Assembly: GCA_963771305.1 (NCBI GenBank)
Contig: CAVYTS010000012.1
Location: 1-64,000, forward strand
From: CAJCIT01 sp963771305
GTDB taxonomy: Bacteria > Acidobacteriota > Terriglobia > Bryobacterales > Bryobacteraceae
Direction: 5' to 3'
DNA length: 64,000 nt
Below, one piece after another: positions 10,510 to 19,078 of this stretch. The translations under genes were made by a program, and so were the position numbers. The stretch's first letter is position 1, and the number at the start of each line of letters is the position of its first letter. The notes under the pieces are model-generated. The model saw only the letters and a list, made by a program, of their open reading frames with translations. It made no database searches and was not told the DNA's origin.

Positions 10510-11014
10510 TTACTCTTCTTTCCTTCTCCGCTCGGCCTCTTCGACCTGCAGTTCCTGTATCAACACAGAGGTCACACGGAAATTGGTTTGCCGCAGCCGG
10601 TCGAGGGCCGTTGCGAGGTCGATCCAACCGCGAGCGGCGGCGGCTCTGAGAACGCCGAGAGTCCCCGTCGATGCAATTTTGCGGGCAGCGGCGTGCTCGC
10701 GTGCCGCCCGCTCGTCCAACAATAAAAGGACGGGGGATTCACTCCGGTACAACTCGGCGAGAGCAATGGCTTCCTGCTCGCCCTTCCCGAGCGCTTCCAG
10801 ATCCGGATCAATCGGTACAGAAGCCTCGCGCACTTCGATCCAGTCGGGCAGCGACTGTGCCCATTGCTTGACGGGAGTAGGTGCGTCGGCGTGCTGCAAT
10901 TCCTGCCAGGCGCCAAGGGGCAGGATCACTTGCGGGTAGAGACGGGGCAGGAATTCCAGCTGCGTCGATGAGGATCAGGTAGTTGAGCGGGGAGGTGTCG
11001 GCGATGACGAGCAT
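10510..11014 (-). CDS. DUF3368-type PIN-domain toxin, one frameshift
   Basis: PIN-like nuclease toxin of a toxin-antitoxin pair. The N-terminus MLVIADTSPLNYLILID carries the first acidic residue of the fold. After a phase change near 10940 the second piece continues LPRLYPQVILPLGAW, then LGKGEQEAIALAELY, LLLLDERAAREHAAA and TGTLGVLRAAAARGWID, all hallmark DUF3368 stretches. Its start overlaps the end of the UPF0175 antitoxin gene by 40 bases, the usual order for these pairs. The family is believed to cleave RNA; the exact target is unknown. With the indel as shown the toxin would be truncated and inactive. Confidence 0.83.
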
Positions 11015-11277
11015 TGCTGGCTAAACTCCAGAGCAACCTTCGTGTCGCGATGAACGTCCTCGCGGGTCAAGGGATAGTAGACGTCGTGTCGCTTGAGGAA
11101 GCCGTCGGCTTCGTAGCGAGTAGCAAGCCCTAACAGACGGCGAACCTGTTCGGTCGTGAGCTTGCCCGAGCGAGCGCCTTCGATCGCTAACGCCTCGAGG
11201 GCAACCCTTGAAAGCCCTTCGGAGTTGAGGGCGAAGCGCTGAGCGATATCCTCGGAAACTTCGAGGGTGATCTGCAT
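10975..11277 (-). CDS. UPF0175 family antitoxin
   Basis: Small DNA-binding antitoxin. The start MQITLEVSEDIAQRF and the segment VALEALAIEGARSGKLTTEQ-VRRLLGLATRYEADGFLKRHDV show the family's short strand plus helix-turn-helix-like core. The internal ATG at 11277 fits homologues better than the in-frame start at 11295. It overlaps the downstream PIN toxin by 40 bases, which supports a co-transcribed, coupled module. The C-terminal residues after VALEF are irregular and may reflect the overlap or an indel. Expected to bind its own promoter and the toxin (family knowledge). Confidence 0.82.
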   Translation of the reverse strand: MQITLEVSEDIAQRFALNSEGLSRVALEALAIEGARSGKLTTEQVRRLLGLATRYEADGFLKRHDVYYPLTREDVHRDTKVALEFSQQCSSSPTPPRSTT

Positions 11278-11346
11278 GACTGGTTCCCTCTTCATTATCG
11301 GGCAAACCAGCCGAGGTTGCAGCGGGCGGTTGAAAGCGCTGATCGA

Positions 11347-11683
11347 TCATGCAGCCGGCGGTGCCGAGACTTCGTTCCCCGCGCACCGGTCCGCCTCCCC
11401 GCCGAGCTGAGCCTGGCGTAGCTGCCACAGTTTTTCACTAAGCGCCCTTTCGCGCTCAAAATCATCGATCGAGAATTCGAGCCAGACTTGATGCTTCTTT
11501 AGAAAGCCGTCCAGATCATAGCGGCTTGGGATCGCCAAGCAACTGGCGCAATTGGTAGCCGGTGAGCCGGTGGGCGCGATAGGCTTCGATGGCGATCGCT
11601 TCTAAGGCAGTGCGCGCCGGGTCCTGATCCGCGGGAGTGAGCTGCGCGGCGAGATCGTCAGGAACCTCGAAGGTGATCTGCAT
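11347..11683 (-). CDS. Second UPF0175-like protein, one frameshift, no toxin partner
   Basis: Begins MQITFEVPDDLAAQLT at ATG 11683 and continues TALEAIAIEAYRAHRL-TGYQLRQLLG. Then the phase changes near 11530 into IPSRYDLDGFLKKHQVWLEF. Reassembled, it is a clear paralogue of the antitoxin just downstream. No separate toxin gene lies between the two copies, so this is a duplicated or orphan antitoxin. The ORF as written is broken. Confidence 0.72.
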
Positions 11684-11952
11684 GGTAGCAGTATAGCGGA
11701 AGGAGGGGTTACAAAGGAAGGGAAAATGCCGCGCACTCGATAAAACTCGATTAGAGTAGACACTATCCCTAAGCCTTCGGCTTAGGCCAAAAAACAGGGT
11801 GTAACATGGCGATCACGAGCGGCGCGATCGGCAGGAGATGATGTTCGGCTATAATCGGATATTATTCGATTGATCTTCGTAATTTGTTCAAATTGTATCC
11901 GAGCTTTTTCGGCCTCTCTTCTTAAGTGGCTTCTGCCAGAAAGGTGCTTTCG
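11684..11952. promoter_or_regulatory. AT-rich divergent control region with short repeats and a hairpin
   Basis: Lies between the divergent antitoxin operon and the HTH gene. It holds two ACTCGAT copies ten bases apart (11735-11741 and 11745-11751) and a perfect hairpin CCTAAGCC-TTC-GGCTTAGG at 11768-11786 followed by an A-run. A strongly AT-rich tract follows at about 11840-11900. A shared operator/promoter, or an origin-of-transfer-like site for the nearby relaxase, are both possible (inference). Confidence 0.45.
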
Positions 11953-12390
11953 ATGGATGAGCGAATTCGGCAACTGCTCGACAAAATCCCCGAACGGCCG
12001 CCGCGCTCGAAGCTCGAACAGCACGCCGAAGTGATTCGGGAGTTGCGCCGGAAGCGCCGCACTTACCAGGAGATTGCTGTCTTCTTTCGCGACCATTTAC
12101 AGATTTCGGTGGCTCCCAGTACCATCCATGATTTCGTGAAAAAGCGAACCAAGCAAGCGCGAATTCGGCCAGCGCAAGTGCCCAAATCGCCACCTGAGTC
12201 CTCGGTTGGCGCAACACCGATGCCGGTTGCACCGACTTCAGATGCTGTTCAGCCACCGTCGAAGAAGGCCGCTCGCGACGCAATTCAAGCTGTCAGAGCG
12301 CAGCCGGCGGCCACTTCAAGGGAGCCTTCGCTCTTCGAATTCGAGCTCGAATCGCCGCTCATTTCGGATCCAAAAGCGAAGGAGAAGTAA
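11953..12390 (+). CDS. Small HTH DNA-binding protein of the mobilisation region
   Basis: A 145-residue basic protein. Residues about 18-60 (SKLEQHAEVIRELRRKRRTY, QEIAVFFRD, VAPSTIHDFVKKR) look like a helix-turn-helix of the kind found in resolvases and plasmid accessory proteins. A Pro/Ala/Ser-rich linker follows, then an acidic patch FEFELESP and a short Lys-rich end. The ATG at 11953 has AGAAAGG about 9 bases upstream; GTG 11926 is the alternative. Placement beside a MobF relaxase and a repeat-rich intergenic region suggests an origin-binding or regulatory partner, but I do not recognise a named family. Confidence 0.72.
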   Translation: MDERIRQLLDKIPERPPRSKLEQHAEVIRELRRKRRTYQEIAVFFRDHLQISVAPSTIHDFVKKRTKQARIRPAQVPKSPPESSVGATPMPVAPTSDAVQPPSKKAARDAIQAVRAQPAATSREPSLFEFELESPLISDPKAKEK

Positions 12391-13566
12391 CAATCGGCGC
12401 GGACTATCGGACCGAATTGGGGCATCAAGACCGCGCGGTCCTTACACTAAGTTGGAAAGGGCGGCGCCCGCAAAACGCCCTTCATGAGCCGGCCTAGGCA
12501 AGCGGTTCGGCCCTCACCAGCTTCCGCATCCTCGTTGCTCGATGTAGACAGCGAAGGCAGAGCGCGCCTCGGTCCTGCATGATTTCATCGCGGAGAACGC
12601 TCCCATTTTGATCCCGAAAATGGATACCGGATCATGCCAGGTGACACACGCAAGGTCGACTCGATGCACGCAAGCCTGCCCGAGATTGGTGTTGCTGTGA
12701 CCTGGATTGGCATCATCACGCTGACCCAGCGCGTCTCGAAATCGTGTCGGGTTGGGGTCTCGAAAGGCAGAATCGGGTACAGTATTTCATCGTCAACAAG
12801 GTGCTGAGAGAACGCCCGGACTTCGGTTATAGCGAGCGTATTGGGAGCGGAATGCAACTGCCGATCGGTCCGGTTACCCTCTCGGGCACTGCAAAACGAG
12901 GGGAACATCGGCTACAAAAGAAGGTGGGTCCCCCCAATTAGCGCAGGAGCGGCGAGGCCTTGATCGCCCCCAGGTCCGGATGGCAATTTGAATCGAACAG
13001 GCGCGGTTCAGCCGGTTGGTAGAGCACCAAGATTCTGCTTCGAATCAGGAATGGAATGCCCGGTTTTTGGTTTGGCTTCGTGTTGCATGGTGGAACAGGC
13101 TGCGGACCCGCGAGGTTCGATCAAGGCCGGGCGAAGCCCGCCCGCAGGGTTGAGCCTTGATCGGTTCTCCGGATCCGCATAGCATCAGTTCCGCAAATCG
13201 AAGCCTTGCGTCGCAGCCTGTCGTCTGACCGGAACATCTGGTCTATGGTGCTTTTTGCCGCTTACGGCGGCGATTGGACGCTACGGTATTTAGGTTAATT
13301 GCACCGAGGCCACTCACGGAATGCACTCGGCAACGACCCAGCTGGAGCAGTTTCCGAGTAGTGCACCGCGCAGTTAGTCGGCGAGATTTGCCCAGTGAGT
13401 GTGTTCTGCCCTCAACGGCTAAAGACGAAGATGGCGCAGAAACCGCTATGATCGAAGGTATGGCTGTTGTCCACATGAGCCGGCCGACGTGGTGAAGGAT
13501 ATAGCTGCCGTAATGGCGAAAGTCCGGCAACGGACCTAGATAGTCATCGAACTTGGCGATCGTCCC
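12391..13566. other. 1.2 kb gene-poor segment
   Basis: No open frame here shows a recognisable protein. The best plus-strand frame (12744-12941) and minus-strand frame (12585-12908) lack family motifs. The notable content is the nested stem-loop at 13118-13163 and a tRNA-like scrap near 13000. Probably eroded mobile DNA. Confidence 0.5.
13118..13163. repeat. Nested inverted repeat
   Basis: Outer arms CGATCAAGGC (13118-13127) and GCCTTGATCG (13154-13163) are perfect complements. Between them lies a second small hairpin, CGGGC-GAA-GCCCG at about 13128-13140. The structure would form on either strand. It could be a recombination site, an RNA element or a transfer-origin feature. Confidence 0.6.
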
Positions 13567-13758
13567 GTGGCCGTCATCAAGCCATCCAAGCCCACCGCAG
13601 GCCGCATGATCTCGGAGGTGATCGCTGATCTAAAGGCGCGAGGATCAAGCGTGGTCATGGATGACGACTTCGCGCAAGACATTGAGGACGGCATCAAGGC
13701 TCACCGGCAAGCATGGAATCCGTCCTCCTGGGAATTGTTCTCGACTCCAGCATTCTGA
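13567..13758 (+). CDS. VapB-like antitoxin
   Basis: A 63-residue antitoxin-like protein: MAVIKPSKPTAGRMISEVIA, then DDDFAQDIEDGIKAHR and the ending WNPSSWE, which resembles antitoxins paired with PIN toxins. The start is GTG. The last 46 bases overlap the VapC reading frame starting at 13713, giving the usual antitoxin-first, overlapping layout. The N-terminal part should bind DNA and the C-terminal part the toxin (family knowledge). Confidence 0.72.
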   Translation: MAVIKPSKPTAGRMISEVIADLKARGSSVVMDDDFAQDIEDGIKAHRQAWNPSSWELFSTPAF

Positions 13759-14140
13759 TCGCTGCAGAACGCCGAAAGCTGAGACCTGATCAGGCGATTG
13801 AGTCCGTTAAAGTTGGGTTGGCGAAGTCCCAATAGCTCTCTGCTCACTTACAATAGCTGAGATCGGCCACGGCATCGATCGAGCCGACACGTTGGAAACT
13901 CGGATCCAGCGAAGCCGCTTCCTCGACGAACAAAAAGCGACTCTCCCACTCCATCCCCTAACCGAAGCGACAGCGGAGATCGTTGCTCGCGTCGGCGGCG
14001 AACTCGCTGCTCAAGGGATAAACCTACCCTTGGGCGATCTCATTATTGGAGCGTGCGCCCTGGAACTCGGTTATGCGGCTGGCACGAGCGACGTTCGCGA
14101 TTTCGAGCGAATCCCCGGCCTGACTGTTGTCAGGCTATGA
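13713..14140 (+). CDS. VapC-like PIN-domain toxin, one frameshift
   Basis: The first piece (ATG 13713) reads GIVLDSSILIAAERR, the PIN N-terminus with its first catalytic Asp. It stops at 13834 in this phase. The neighbouring phase carries the rest: EVPIALCSLTIAEIGHGIDR, RFLDEQ, the middle helices, LPLGDLIIGACALELGYA and TSDVRDFERIPGLTVV, with the conserved later acidic residues. The phase change lies at about 13805-13830. Reassembled, it is a full-length VapC-type ribonuclease. As written it is truncated. Confidence 0.8.
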
Positions 14141-14348
14141 CACTTCCGCCCTTTGTGTTCTGTCGTCGCTTCGATGCGCCGAATGCGAATGGGTGCAGGA
14201 AGCGCGACTTTGCCACAACGAGTCTAGAAAGTATGCAAACCGCTGCATCCGGAAAGGAGGCCATGGTTACAATAACGGTTACAACACACCAAAATCGCAC
14301 CTGATTGGCATCGTTGGTCCCGCCACTTAACTGCTTTAGAATCTATTC

Positions 14349-14435
14349 TGGTGCGGATGAGAGGACTTGAACCTCCACGAGTGTTACCTCACTAGAACCT
14401 GAATCTAGCGCGTCTGCCAATTCCGCCACATCCGC
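14349..14435 (-). tRNA. tRNA-Leu (anticodon CAG)
   Basis: On the minus strand the 87 bases fold as a class II tRNA. The acceptor GCGGATG pairs with CATCCGC and is followed by an A and an encoded CCA. The D-arm is GGCGGAATTGGCAGACGC, and the anticodon stem CTAGA/TCTAG carries loop TTCAGGT (anticodon CAG). A long variable arm follows, then a T-arm GAGG-TTCAAGT-CCTC. The 3' end faces the mobile region to its left, the usual integration side for tyrosine-recombinase elements. Confidence 0.96.
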
Positions 14436-14552
14436 TTGAGAGGTGGGCAAACTCTCATTTTGAAGGATTCCGGACTCCGTGTCAAACTTGCCAGAAGCGA
14501 GAAGCCCATCACCAATTTCCCCAATGTCACTCTTGATTGAGGTGCTTTCGCT

Positions 14553-15167
14553 TCACCCACCGGGGCAGACGTATCTTGAGCCGTCTGAACGCAAGCGATA
14601 CTCGGAGATCTCTTTCAGGCTGCTATAACCAGGAGGTGCAAAGCTCTCATGGCCCGGAACTTGGCGCACGTCTGCAACTGCGTCGACGGCTATTTGCGAG
14701 AGCTGTTTTGCAATTAGGACTTGGTGGCTTTCTTGTAGATTGACGCCGCCCATCCCGGAGTCGTATATGATCCCGCCTCCTTCCAGCAGGAACTCCTCCC
14801 CTCCGCCCGATAAACTGCCGCCTGCCCGGTTGGGGTGTCCGACGCTGCTTTCCAGAAATCTCCCGACACCGCCTTTTTGATGTCGGACAACATAGTTGAC
14901 TCGGTGGAATCCGGCTATCTTCACATCCTCGCAGACGAACGTGACCGTTACGCCGTCTGGCCGCGGAACTGTAACGCTGTGAGTCACATCGTCGAAGCGA
15001 ATCCCTGAAGCTGTGGCTCCGGTCCCGTCAGCAGGCGTTGACGCTGCCGTCGGTCCTTGTTGCTGTCCGCCTGGTGGTGCCGGGGTTGGCGTCGCAGTCG
15101 AATTACTCGCCGCGTGGCTGCGAGCGTTGAAGGCCTTATAGTCTTCGAATGACTTCTTCGTCGGCAT
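14553..15167 (-). CDS. Hypothetical protein
   Basis: A 204-residue protein with no family I recognise. Residues 1-15 are charged, 18-55 form a Pro/Thr/Ala/Gln-rich low-complexity linker, and the rest looks like a folded domain with strands (FDDVTHSVTVPRPDGVTVTF, HRVNYVVRHQ) and a Gly-rich loop. There is no signal peptide. It begins 36 bases after the stop of the secreted protein gene at 15204 and is probably co-transcribed with it. Confidence 0.6.
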   Translation of the reverse strand: MPTKKSFEDYKAFNARSHAASNSTATPTPAPPGGQQQGPTAASTPADGTGATASGIRFDDVTHSVTVPRPDGVTVTFVCEDVKIAGFHRVNYVVRHQKGGVGRFLESSVGHPNRAGGSLSGGGEEFLLEGGGIIYDSGMGGVNLQESHQVLIAKQLSQIAVDAVADVRQVPGHESFAPPGYSSLKEISEYRLRSDGSRYVCPGG

Positions 15168-15203
15168 CAGTGCCCGGCAACGGAATAACCTGCTGTTCGC
15201 CGT

Positions 15204-15716
15204 TCATGGCCAGTATCGTACCGACACTTTGTTCCCCTCGAAGACTTGCGCCATTGTGCCGCGTGGGGTGAATTTGAACGTGTAGTCGTCCCACTTAACT
15301 TCTGAGGCGCCCGCCGGCAGTCGGCCCCGAGATGGTGGAGTCCCGTTGGCAGCGGGGCTTGTCGGATTCGCGGCACCGCGAGTGAAGTTCAGTGGCACAG
15401 GATTGCCCCGATTCCACATGCCGGTTAGCGAAGCGCCGTCCGCGCTCAGAAATCCCATCCAGGTACCATGCACTATCGGCACATTGAAGCTCAGGGCTCG
15501 CCCGTTGATCTGAAAGTCGGTGCACGGTACGCCAGTCAAGCCTTGATCTGGACTGTCCACAGTTCCGGTGAGAACTCCATCTCGGCCGGCAGTTAAGTGG
15601 AGCTTTATATGGATTGGCCCTAAAGCCCCGCTAAAGTCACCTGCGAAGTCGGGCTTTTGCTGACCCACGCCCAGTGCCGCCGCCATCATGAATCCCGCCA
15701 GGAAACGCGAAAGCAT
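15204..15716 (-). CDS. Secreted protein with a hydrolase-associated beta domain
   Basis: A 170-residue exported protein. ATG 15716 gives a clean signal peptide (MLSRFLAGFMMAAALGVG). The mature part (DFAGDFSGALGPIHIKLHLT, GTVDSPDQGLTGVPC, GTWMGFLSADGASLTGMWN, NPVPLNFTR) resembles the N-terminal domain that in acidobacterial proteins often precedes an alpha/beta hydrolase. Here no hydrolase domain follows, so it is either a stand-alone form or a truncated relative. The frame also starts at TTG 15734. Confidence 0.72.
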   Translation of the reverse strand: MLSRFLAGFMMAAALGVGQQKPDFAGDFSGALGPIHIKLHLTAGRDGVLTGTVDSPDQGLTGVPCTDFQINGRALSFNVPIVHGTWMGFLSADGASLTGMWNRGNPVPLNFTRGAANPTSPAANGTPPSRGRLPAGASEVKWDDYTFKFTPRGTMAQVFEGNKVSVRYWP

Positions 15717-15826
15717 GGGCAGGACTATAGTCAATTCTGCTCGACCAGTGAATTCGCAAAAGCGCGCAAAAGCGCGTAATCAGCGCCAGGTCCCGCGCCG
15801 CGAGGCCGCAATCGGTGGCAAGGCAA

Positions 15827-15940
15827 CTACGATCTGGCTCGGTCCGCCGCAGCGGAAGCCCGCTTCCAGCGTTCCACGTTCTTCCTTCGTTCGGCGTGTC
15901 GGCGTTCCATATCATTTACGAAGCGCTGAGCGTCGTCCAT
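15827..15940 (-). CDS. Possible small charged protein, 37 residues
   Basis: ATG 15940 opens a 37-codon frame rich in Arg, Asp and Ala (MDDAQRFVNDMERRHAERRK), likely one helix. It starts 12 bases after the true stop of the exoribonuclease gene (15953), so it could be the last gene of that operon. The GGAGAA just before the ATG is a fair ribosome site. No family recognised. Confidence 0.4.
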   Translation of the reverse strand: MDDAQRFVNDMERRHAERRKNVERWKRASAAADRARS

Positions 15941-15952
15941 GAAATTCTCCAG

Positions 15953-17151
15953 CTATTTCTTCAGGTCCAGTACCGCCTGCAACTTCGATCCGAAGTCACT
16001 GACTTTCTCCGGCTTGGCAACTTGCTTTGTCGGCTCGTGCCTTTCGGCATTCGGCTGCCCAGCATGCGGCCCAACCGGAATCGGTTCCGCTTTCATCGCC
16101 GCCTCGTACTCGCTGTCGGCCTGCTTCCACTCGTCGGACGGGCGTCGCGGGGGGTGCCGGCTGCTTCGGTGCCACCACCGGCGCGCTCTCGCCTGCCAGG
16201 AACTTATCTTTCTTCAGGACTGCGCGCTCCAGCGAACCTACCCAGCTGGTGAACTCTCCCTCGACTAGCTTGTCGCGTTCCGCTGCCGCCCGCATCGTCT
16301 CCATCTTCGAATCCAGGTTGTCCAGATGATGCAGCAGCAGCGCTTCCAGGAACAGCGGCATCTTCGGCGACCCGAATTCCAGCTCGCCGTGGTGGCTGAT
16401 GACCATGTGCTCCACCAGCATCCGCAGCTTGGGCGGAAAGTCGGGCAGCCCATGCAGTTTGTCCCCGATCATGCGCAGTCCAATCACAATGTGGCCCAGC
16501 AATTGACCCGGCGTGCTGTAGCTGAAGCTGCGGTCAAAGGTCAGCTCTTCGATCTTCCCGATGTCATGCAGAATGGCGCCGGTCAGCAACAGGTCCAGGT
16601 CGACATAACCATAATGTTGGGCCATCATCCGGCACAGCGCGCACAGCGACAGCACGTGCTCAATCAAGCCGCCGCGGCAGGCATGATGGATGGATTTCGC
16701 CGCCGGAGCCTTCTTGTACAGCTCGGCAATTCGTTGGTCGTCGAACATCGCGTTCAGCAGCGCCCGCAAATGCTCGTTGCCGATGACCCTGGATAATCTG
16801 CCGCAGCTCGGCAAACATCTCTTCCGGATCGCGCTTCGACGCTGGAAAGTAGTCCGCGAAATCCGCTTCCGAATCGTCCACCAACCGCAGCCGATGAATC
16901 GTGAACTGCTGCCGGTTTTGGTATACCTGCGCAATTCCCTTCACCTTGATGAAGTCGTCTTTCTCAAACGTCTCCATCACCTCTGCGACGTTGTCCCACA
17001 TCTTGGCGTCAATCTCGCCCGTCCGGTCCGCCAGGACTAATGACAGGTAGGGCTCTCCGGTCTTCTTTTGCCGGATCTCTTTATTGACAACCAGGAACTG
17101 TGTGGTTACGTTCTCGTTCGGCTCGAGGCCGCTGACATAGACCTGCTTCAT
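15953..17151 (-). CDS. OB-fold/HD-domain 3'-5' exoribonuclease (YhaM-like), frameshifted twice
   Basis: The N-terminal OB-fold piece is MKQVYVSGLEPNENVTTQFL, then EPYLSLVLADRTGEIDAKMW and FIKVKGIAQVYQNRQQFTIH. After a phase change near 16795 comes the HD phosphohydrolase part: LNAMFDDQRIAELYKKAPAA, HHACRGGLIEHVLSLCALC, the metal motif GAILHDIGKIEEL, and MVISHHGELEFGSPKMP. A second change near 16130 restores a tail ending SDFGSKLQAVLDLKK with the stop at 15953. Reassembled it is about 400 residues, longer than the Bacillus enzyme because of a charged, Pro-rich tail. Such enzymes trim RNA or DNA from the 3' end in the cytoplasm. It lies downstream of the SurA-like gene. Confidence 0.85.
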
Positions 17152-17158
17152 GGGGAAG

Positions 17159-18357
17159 CTATTTCGAACTGCTCTTGCCCGTCACGGTGGTCTCCGTGCC
17201 AGGAATCGGGATGATCCAGAGGGCGCGCTTCTTGCGCGTCTTGGTCTCCACTTCACGCTTGGTCACGGTCTCCGGTTTCAGCGTCGCGACGTCTTTCCAG
17301 GTCGTGTCCATCCCAGGGGCCGCGCCCGAGTCGGTATATCCCGGCTTGATTTCAAGGAATGCCGTCGTGCGCAAGCCCGGTCAGGTACTCGCGGACTTTG
17401 GGTTGCATCTTAGGCCCATATAGCACCTCTTCAATCTGTCCCTGCACGTCAGCAAGCTCGGCTTGTCCCGCCTTGGTGTGCTCAATCACCTTCAGGATGA
17501 GGAATCCGTTCGGCATCTTGATCACGCCCGTAACGCCACCCTTTGGCAAAGTCCAAACCGCGGCTTCCAGATCGGCCTTGAGTTCGCCCTTCTTGTAGCC
17601 CCCCAGATCTCCGCCTTGCGCTGCTGTCGTTGAATCCGAATTGTCACGCGCCATTTCCGCGAATCGCTCGCCTTTGGCCGCACGCGCCGCCAGGTCCTTG
17701 GCTTTCTTCTCGGCCGCGGCCACGCCGGCCGCGTCTTTGCCCTCGGTTGAGATCAGAATCTCTTCCAGGTAGACTTTCTCGTCACGCACAAATTCGGCCT
17801 TGTGTTCGTTGTAGTAGTCCTCTATCTCTTTGTGCGAGATGCTGATGTTCCGCGACACTTCCTGGCCAATCACGCGCCGCGACAACATGCTGTTCTTGGC
17901 CTCGCTCTGGAAATCCTCCCAGCTCATGCCCGACTGCTGGTGCACCAATCTCCCGAAACTTCTCCGGGTCCGCTATGCCCGACTTCCGCTGCAACTCCGC
18001 GAGGTACTTGTTGAGCTCCGGCGTCACGTCAATGCTAAGTTCCTTTCCCTTTTGAATCAGCAGCAGGTTGTCGATCTTGTCCCGCAGCAGGTCTTTCTCC
18101 CGCTCGTTGTAGGTCTGCTCCAGCTTGGTGCCGCTCAGGCCCTGGGCCTTCATCTCCTGCACCCATTCCTTGGCCGTGTGGGTCAGCTCGGCTCGCGTGA
18201 CAATGTCGCCATTCACCTTGGCGACAATCTCATCGACAGTCTGGACCGTCGCGGCGCGTGCCATCCCCGCGGCTGCGGTAGCCGCCAGCAGAATGCCGAA
18301 CAAGGCCGCCTGGCGTCGTCGTAATAAGGTGGCTGAAACAAATACCGGAAGTTTCAT
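17159..18357 (-). CDS. SurA/PpiC-type peptidyl-prolyl isomerase, frameshifted twice
   Basis: Periplasmic foldase. A signal peptide (LFGILLAATAAAGMARA) precedes a SurA N-terminal domain (VQTVDEIVAKVNGDIVTRAE and REKDLLRDKIDNLLLIQKGK). After a phase change near 17950 it continues SGMSWEDFQSEAKNSMLSRR, then a parvulin domain (VYLEEILISTEG, AKGERFAEMARDNSDS, GGDLGGYKKGEL, IKMPNGFLILKV). A second change near 17375 leads to TTAFLEIKPGYTDSG and a basic tail. The reassembled length of about 400 residues fits SurA relatives. In this family the protein chaperones outer-membrane proteins. It is divergent from pyrE with about 110 bases between. Confidence 0.85.
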
Positions 18358-18473
18358 AACGGTTCTCTCACATTATGGCAAGAGCTGGCGTCCGCTGGTG
18401 GTCTAAGGTGTTTGCTGCGCCTGCCATGAGCACCGGAATCGCTCCTCCGACCCTGGCTGGTATCCTGCGAGGG

Positions 18474-19068
18474 ATGTCCACCGCAACGGGAACGCTCGCG
18501 CTTTACGAGCAGACCGGCGCCTATTTGCGCGGCCATTTTCGTCTCACCAGTGGCCTGCATAGCGGCGAATACCTTCAATCCGCCAAGGTCCTGGCCTACC
18601 CCCAGCACGCCGAGCATCTAGGCCGCTTGCTCGCCGAGCAGATTAAGCCTCTGTTTCCTGGCGAGTCGGTCGACTTCGTCATCGCCCCGGCCATGGGCGG
18701 CCTCATCATTGGTCACGAAGTGGCGCGCGCTCTGGGCGTTCCGTTTCTGTTCACCGAACGCGACGCCGAATCCGGCCGTATGGCCCTTCGCCGTGGATTT
18801 GAGATCAAGCCGGATCAACGAACCGTCGTGATTGAGGACGTCATCACCACCGGTGGCAGCACTCGCGAGGTCATCGACCTGGTCCACGCTGGTCGGCGCA
18901 CGCGCGCTAGCGGCCGGATCCATCATCGATCGCAGCAACGGCCGCGCCGATGTGGGCGTTCCCCGCGTCGCCCTCGAACAGTTGGAAGTCGTCACCTACA
19001 ATCCAGCCGATTGCCCGCTTTGCCGCCAAGGCCTCCCTGTCTCAAAGCCCGGTTCGCGAAAGGCCTGA
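18474..19068 (+). CDS. pyrE: Orotate phosphoribosyltransferase, one frameshift
   Basis: Converts orotate and PRPP to orotidine 5'-phosphate in pyrimidine synthesis. It shows HFRLTSGLHSGEYLQSAKVL and IAPAMGGLIIGHEVARALG. The RDAESGRMALRRGF loop follows, then the PRPP-binding motif VVIEDVITTGGSTREV. After a phase change near 18890 the second piece gives ALAAGSIIDRSNGRAD and the CPLC pair near the C-terminus. ATG 18474 is chosen because it matches the family start. About 200 residues in total. The stop is 10 bases before truA, so the two are co-transcribed. Confidence 0.88.
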
Positions 19069-19078
19069 TCGCCTCCCC

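Noticed and set aside
12990..13065. tRNA-like segment (AGCCGGTTGGTAGAGCACC followed by a 5-bp stem)
   Set aside because: Only a D-arm-like stretch is convincing. There is no matching acceptor stem and no GGTTCGAATCC-type T-arm, so at best a decayed scrap.
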